64,000 bases of DNA from Pedobacter cryoconitis (GTDB lineage Bacteria > Bacteroidota > Bacteroidia > Sphingobacteriales > Sphingobacteriaceae). This document shows, in pieces, positions 62,350 to 64,000 of this stretch (the first letter of the stretch is position 1; the number at the start of each line of letters is the position of its first letter). Below the pieces are notes generated by a model. It saw only the letters and a list, made by a program, of their open reading frames with translations, made no database searches and had not been told where the DNA came from. The DNA is taken from positions 1 to 64,000 of the forward strand of contig NZ_QLLR01000024.1 in NCBI RefSeq assembly GCF_003259615.1. Direction: 5' to 3'. The position numbers were made by a program, and so were the translations under genes.

Positions 62350-62826
62350 CTATTTATCGGGAACAAAATTCATTGAAATTGAGTTCACACAGTTTCTTGT
62401 GTTTTTAGCGGTAAATCCTTCGCCCATGAACACATGTCCAAGGTGTGCTTTACAGTTTGCGCATACAATTTCGGTACGTGATCCGTCTGCGTCAGGGATT
62501 CTGATTACAGCACCTTTAATCTCGTCATCAAAGCTTGGCCAGCCGCATGAGGATTCAAATTTTGATTCTGAGCGGTAAAGGGGAGCGTTACAGCGTTTAC
62601 AGGTATAGGTGCCTTTTGCGGTATTCTTTAAGAGCGTTCCTGTTCCTGGATATTCTGTGCCTTTGTTCACGATTACATCTTCTTCTTCTGCGGTTAATTT
62701 ATTCCATTCCATTTTTCCGTTGGTTTTTGAAGGTGACTCTTTTTGTTGTTTCTGCGCACAGGCCATTAAGCTGCAAATGCAGACCAGCCCGGCCATTAAT
62801 ATCGATTTACTGATGATCGTTTTCAT
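62350..62826 (-). CDS. msrB: Peptide-methionine (R)-S-oxide reductase, lipoprotein
   Basis: 158 aa with a lipobox (LMAC, Cys about 23), so this MsrB is exported and anchored. The enzyme has zinc-binding CKRCNAPLY and CANCKAHLG, SSCGWPSFDDE and the catalytic Cys in TRNCVNSISM. It repairs methionine-R-sulfoxide in periplasmic proteins. Most MsrBs are cytoplasmic, so the lipoprotein form is notable. Confidence 0.93.
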   Translation of the reverse strand: MKTIISKSILMAGLVCICSLMACAQKQQKESPSKTNGKMEWNKLTAEEEDVIVNKGTEYPGTGTLLKNTAKGTYTCKRCNAPLYRSESKFESSCGWPSFDDEIKGAVIRIPDADGSRTEIVCANCKAHLGHVFMGEGFTAKNTRNCVNSISMNFVPDK

Positions 62827-62900
62827 GTTTTTATATACGTTTAACGGCCTCCTTCAGTTTTTAGCACTTCAAAAATATAAGCTGACAAATACGTGATAAA

Positions 62901-62934
62901 AAAAAAGAGGCTCGTTTTGACACGAACCTCTTTC
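62901..62934 (-). terminator. Intrinsic terminator of sucD
   Basis: AAAGAGGCTCG and CGAACCTCTTT form an 11-bp stem with one mismatch, followed on the minus strand by nine Ts. Confidence 0.85.
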
Positions 62935-62952
62935 ATATGAATTTAAGAAGGA

Positions 62953-63825
62953 TTATTTCTTCAGTAATTCTGCCATAGCTTCACCGATTTCAGCAGGACT
63001 TTCTACTACACGGATTCCACATTCTGCCATAATTTTCATTTTAGCAGCAGCAGTATCATCAACACCACCAACGATAGCACCGGCATGGCCCATTTTACGT
63101 CCCGCAGGAGCAGTCTGGCCAGCGATAAATCCTACTACTGGTTTTGTACCATGTTCTTTGATCCAAAGCGCAGCTTCAGCTTCCATACCACCACCAATTT
63201 CACCGATCATGATGATACCTTCAGTTTCAGGATCATTCATTAACAATTCAACAGCTTCTTTAGTAGTTGTACCGATAATTGGATCTCCACCAATACCGAT
63301 TGCTGTAGTGATACCTAAACCTGCTTTCACAACCTGGTCAACTGCTTCATAAGTTAATGTTCCCGATTTAGAAACAACACCTACTGTACCTTTTTTGAAG
63401 ATAAATCCTGGCATAATACCAACTTTAGCTTCATCAGCAGTAATAACACCCGGGCAGTTAGGACCGATTAAACGGCAATCTCTTCCAGTAATATATTCTT
63501 TAACCTGAATCATATCCTTTGTAGGGATACCTTCGGTAATACATACAATAACTTTTATTCCAGCTTCTGCAGCTTCCATAATAGCATCTGCAGCAAATGC
63601 AGGTGGAACAAAGATAATAGATACATTAGCTCCAGCTTGATCAACCGCATCTTTAACCGTGTTAAAAACCGGTCTGTCTAAATGAGTTTGTCCGCCTTTA
63701 CCAGGTGTAACCCCGCCAACTACGTCAGTTCCGTATTCTATCATTTGTGAAGCATGGTAAGTACCTTCATTTCCGGTAAAACCTTGTACAATTACTTTTG
63801 AATCTTTATTTACTAAAACACTCAT
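62953..63825 (-). CDS. sucD: Succinyl-CoA ligase alpha subunit
   Basis: 290 aa. CoA-binding N-terminus ([20 protein letters not shown]) and the ligase domain with [18 protein letters not shown] and the phospho-His in [12 protein letters not shown]. It couples succinyl-CoA hydrolysis to nucleotide triphosphate formation in the TCA cycle. sucC is not adjacent within the window. A complete promoter precedes it. Confidence 0.97.
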   Translation of the reverse strand: MSVLVNKDSKVIVQGFTGNEGTYHASQMIEYGTDVVGGVTPGKGGQTHLDRPVFNTVKDAVDQAGANVSIIFVPPAFAADAIMEAAEAGIKVIVCITEGIPTKDMIQVKEYITGRDCRLIGPNCPGVITADEAKVGIMPGFIFKKGTVGVVSKSGTLTYEAVDQVVKAGLGITTAIGIGGDPIIGTTTKEAVELLMNDPETEGIIMIGEIGGGMEAEAALWIKEHGTKPVVGFIAGQTAPAGRKMGHAGAIVGGVDDTAAAKMKIMAECGIRVVESPAEIGEAMAELLKK

Positions 63826-63844
63826 GTATCTATAATTTTTTATG

Positions 63845-63875
63845 CAAATCTAAGATTATTGAATGGAATGACAAA
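63845..63875 (-). promoter_or_regulatory. Promoter of sucD
   Basis: Minus strand: TTTG (63872-63875), 19-base spacer, TAGATTTG (63845-63852): a complete Bacteroidota promoter. Confidence 0.85.
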
Positions 63876-64000
63876 CGCATTTGGAATTATAATGAAAAGA
63901 ATTGTTGGGGAGAGTGCGTGAGAGGGGAAACAATAAAAACCGACAACGTATTTTCCGCCTTACGTTCCCCGAAGAGGGGATCCGAGGCCGGGAAACACGT

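Noticed and set aside
63826-64000. Gene at the right edge
   Set aside because: Beyond the sucD promoter no open frame or motif is convincing in the remaining bases.

Overview
The window looks like chromosomal DNA of a Bacteroidota species of the Sphingobacteriaceae, most likely Pedobacter or a close relative. This is inferred from a SusC/SusD pair, several TonB-dependent receptors, many outer-membrane beta-barrels and lipoproteins, Bacteroidota-only conserved proteins, low GC, few Shine-Dalgarno sequences, and promoters of the Bacteroidota type (TTTG, about 19-21 bp, TAnnTTTG). No 16S rRNA gene is present, so the genus is an inference.

Layout. 1-470 is non-coding and holds two short-period tandem repeats and a 56-bp near-palindrome. 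Two identical tRNA-Phe(GAA) genes (471-543 and 7742-7814, both minus) bracket an accessory-looking 7.2 kb: an alcohol/aldehyde oxidation operon (aldehyde dehydrogenase, butanediol-type dehydrogenase, DUF779) with a divergent AraC regulator, a frameshifted outer-membrane barrel, a carboxypeptidase-regulatory-fold lipoprotein and gene debris. 8.0-21.7 kb is mostly conserved core: a membrane Fe-S protein plus CCG-domain oxidoreductase, a metallo-beta-lactamase-fold hydrolase, mtgA, tal, rpsF-rpsR-rplI, a TonB receptor with a palindromic putative operator, and dnaX. 21.7-31.2 kb carries icd, a sugar dehydrogenase of the PQQ-dependent type joined directly to a PqqU/YncD-like TonB receptor, a short ssb, DUF2071, an MFS exporter and lgt.

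31.3-41.8 kb is the most interesting part. A 635-aa 7TMR-DISM membrane receptor ends in an IS1595-type transposase zinc ribbon plus helix-turn-helix, with no DDE catalytic domain. It is followed by spaced repeats and then a polysaccharide utilisation locus (SusC, SusD, GH3, GH30) that probably handles beta-1,6-glucan. The locus has no visible HTCS, SARP or ECF/anti-sigma regulator, so the fusion protein is the obvious candidate. A strong intrinsic terminator lies between susD and the enzymes.

41.9-64 kb is again mostly housekeeping: a methyltransferase, RluA-type pseudouridine synthase and panB, carA with a possible overlapping upstream ORF, an ABC-2 transporter, eno, a DivIC/FtsB-like protein, a TRIC channel, a large Bacteroidota membrane protein, fabG, aguA-aguB (agmatine to putrescine), a second ABC exporter, nrdB-nrdA with a perfect DnaA box in the upstream region, rlpA, msrB and sucD.

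I see no CRISPR array, prophage or intact insertion sequence. All functional statements come from reading motifs; no database search was run.
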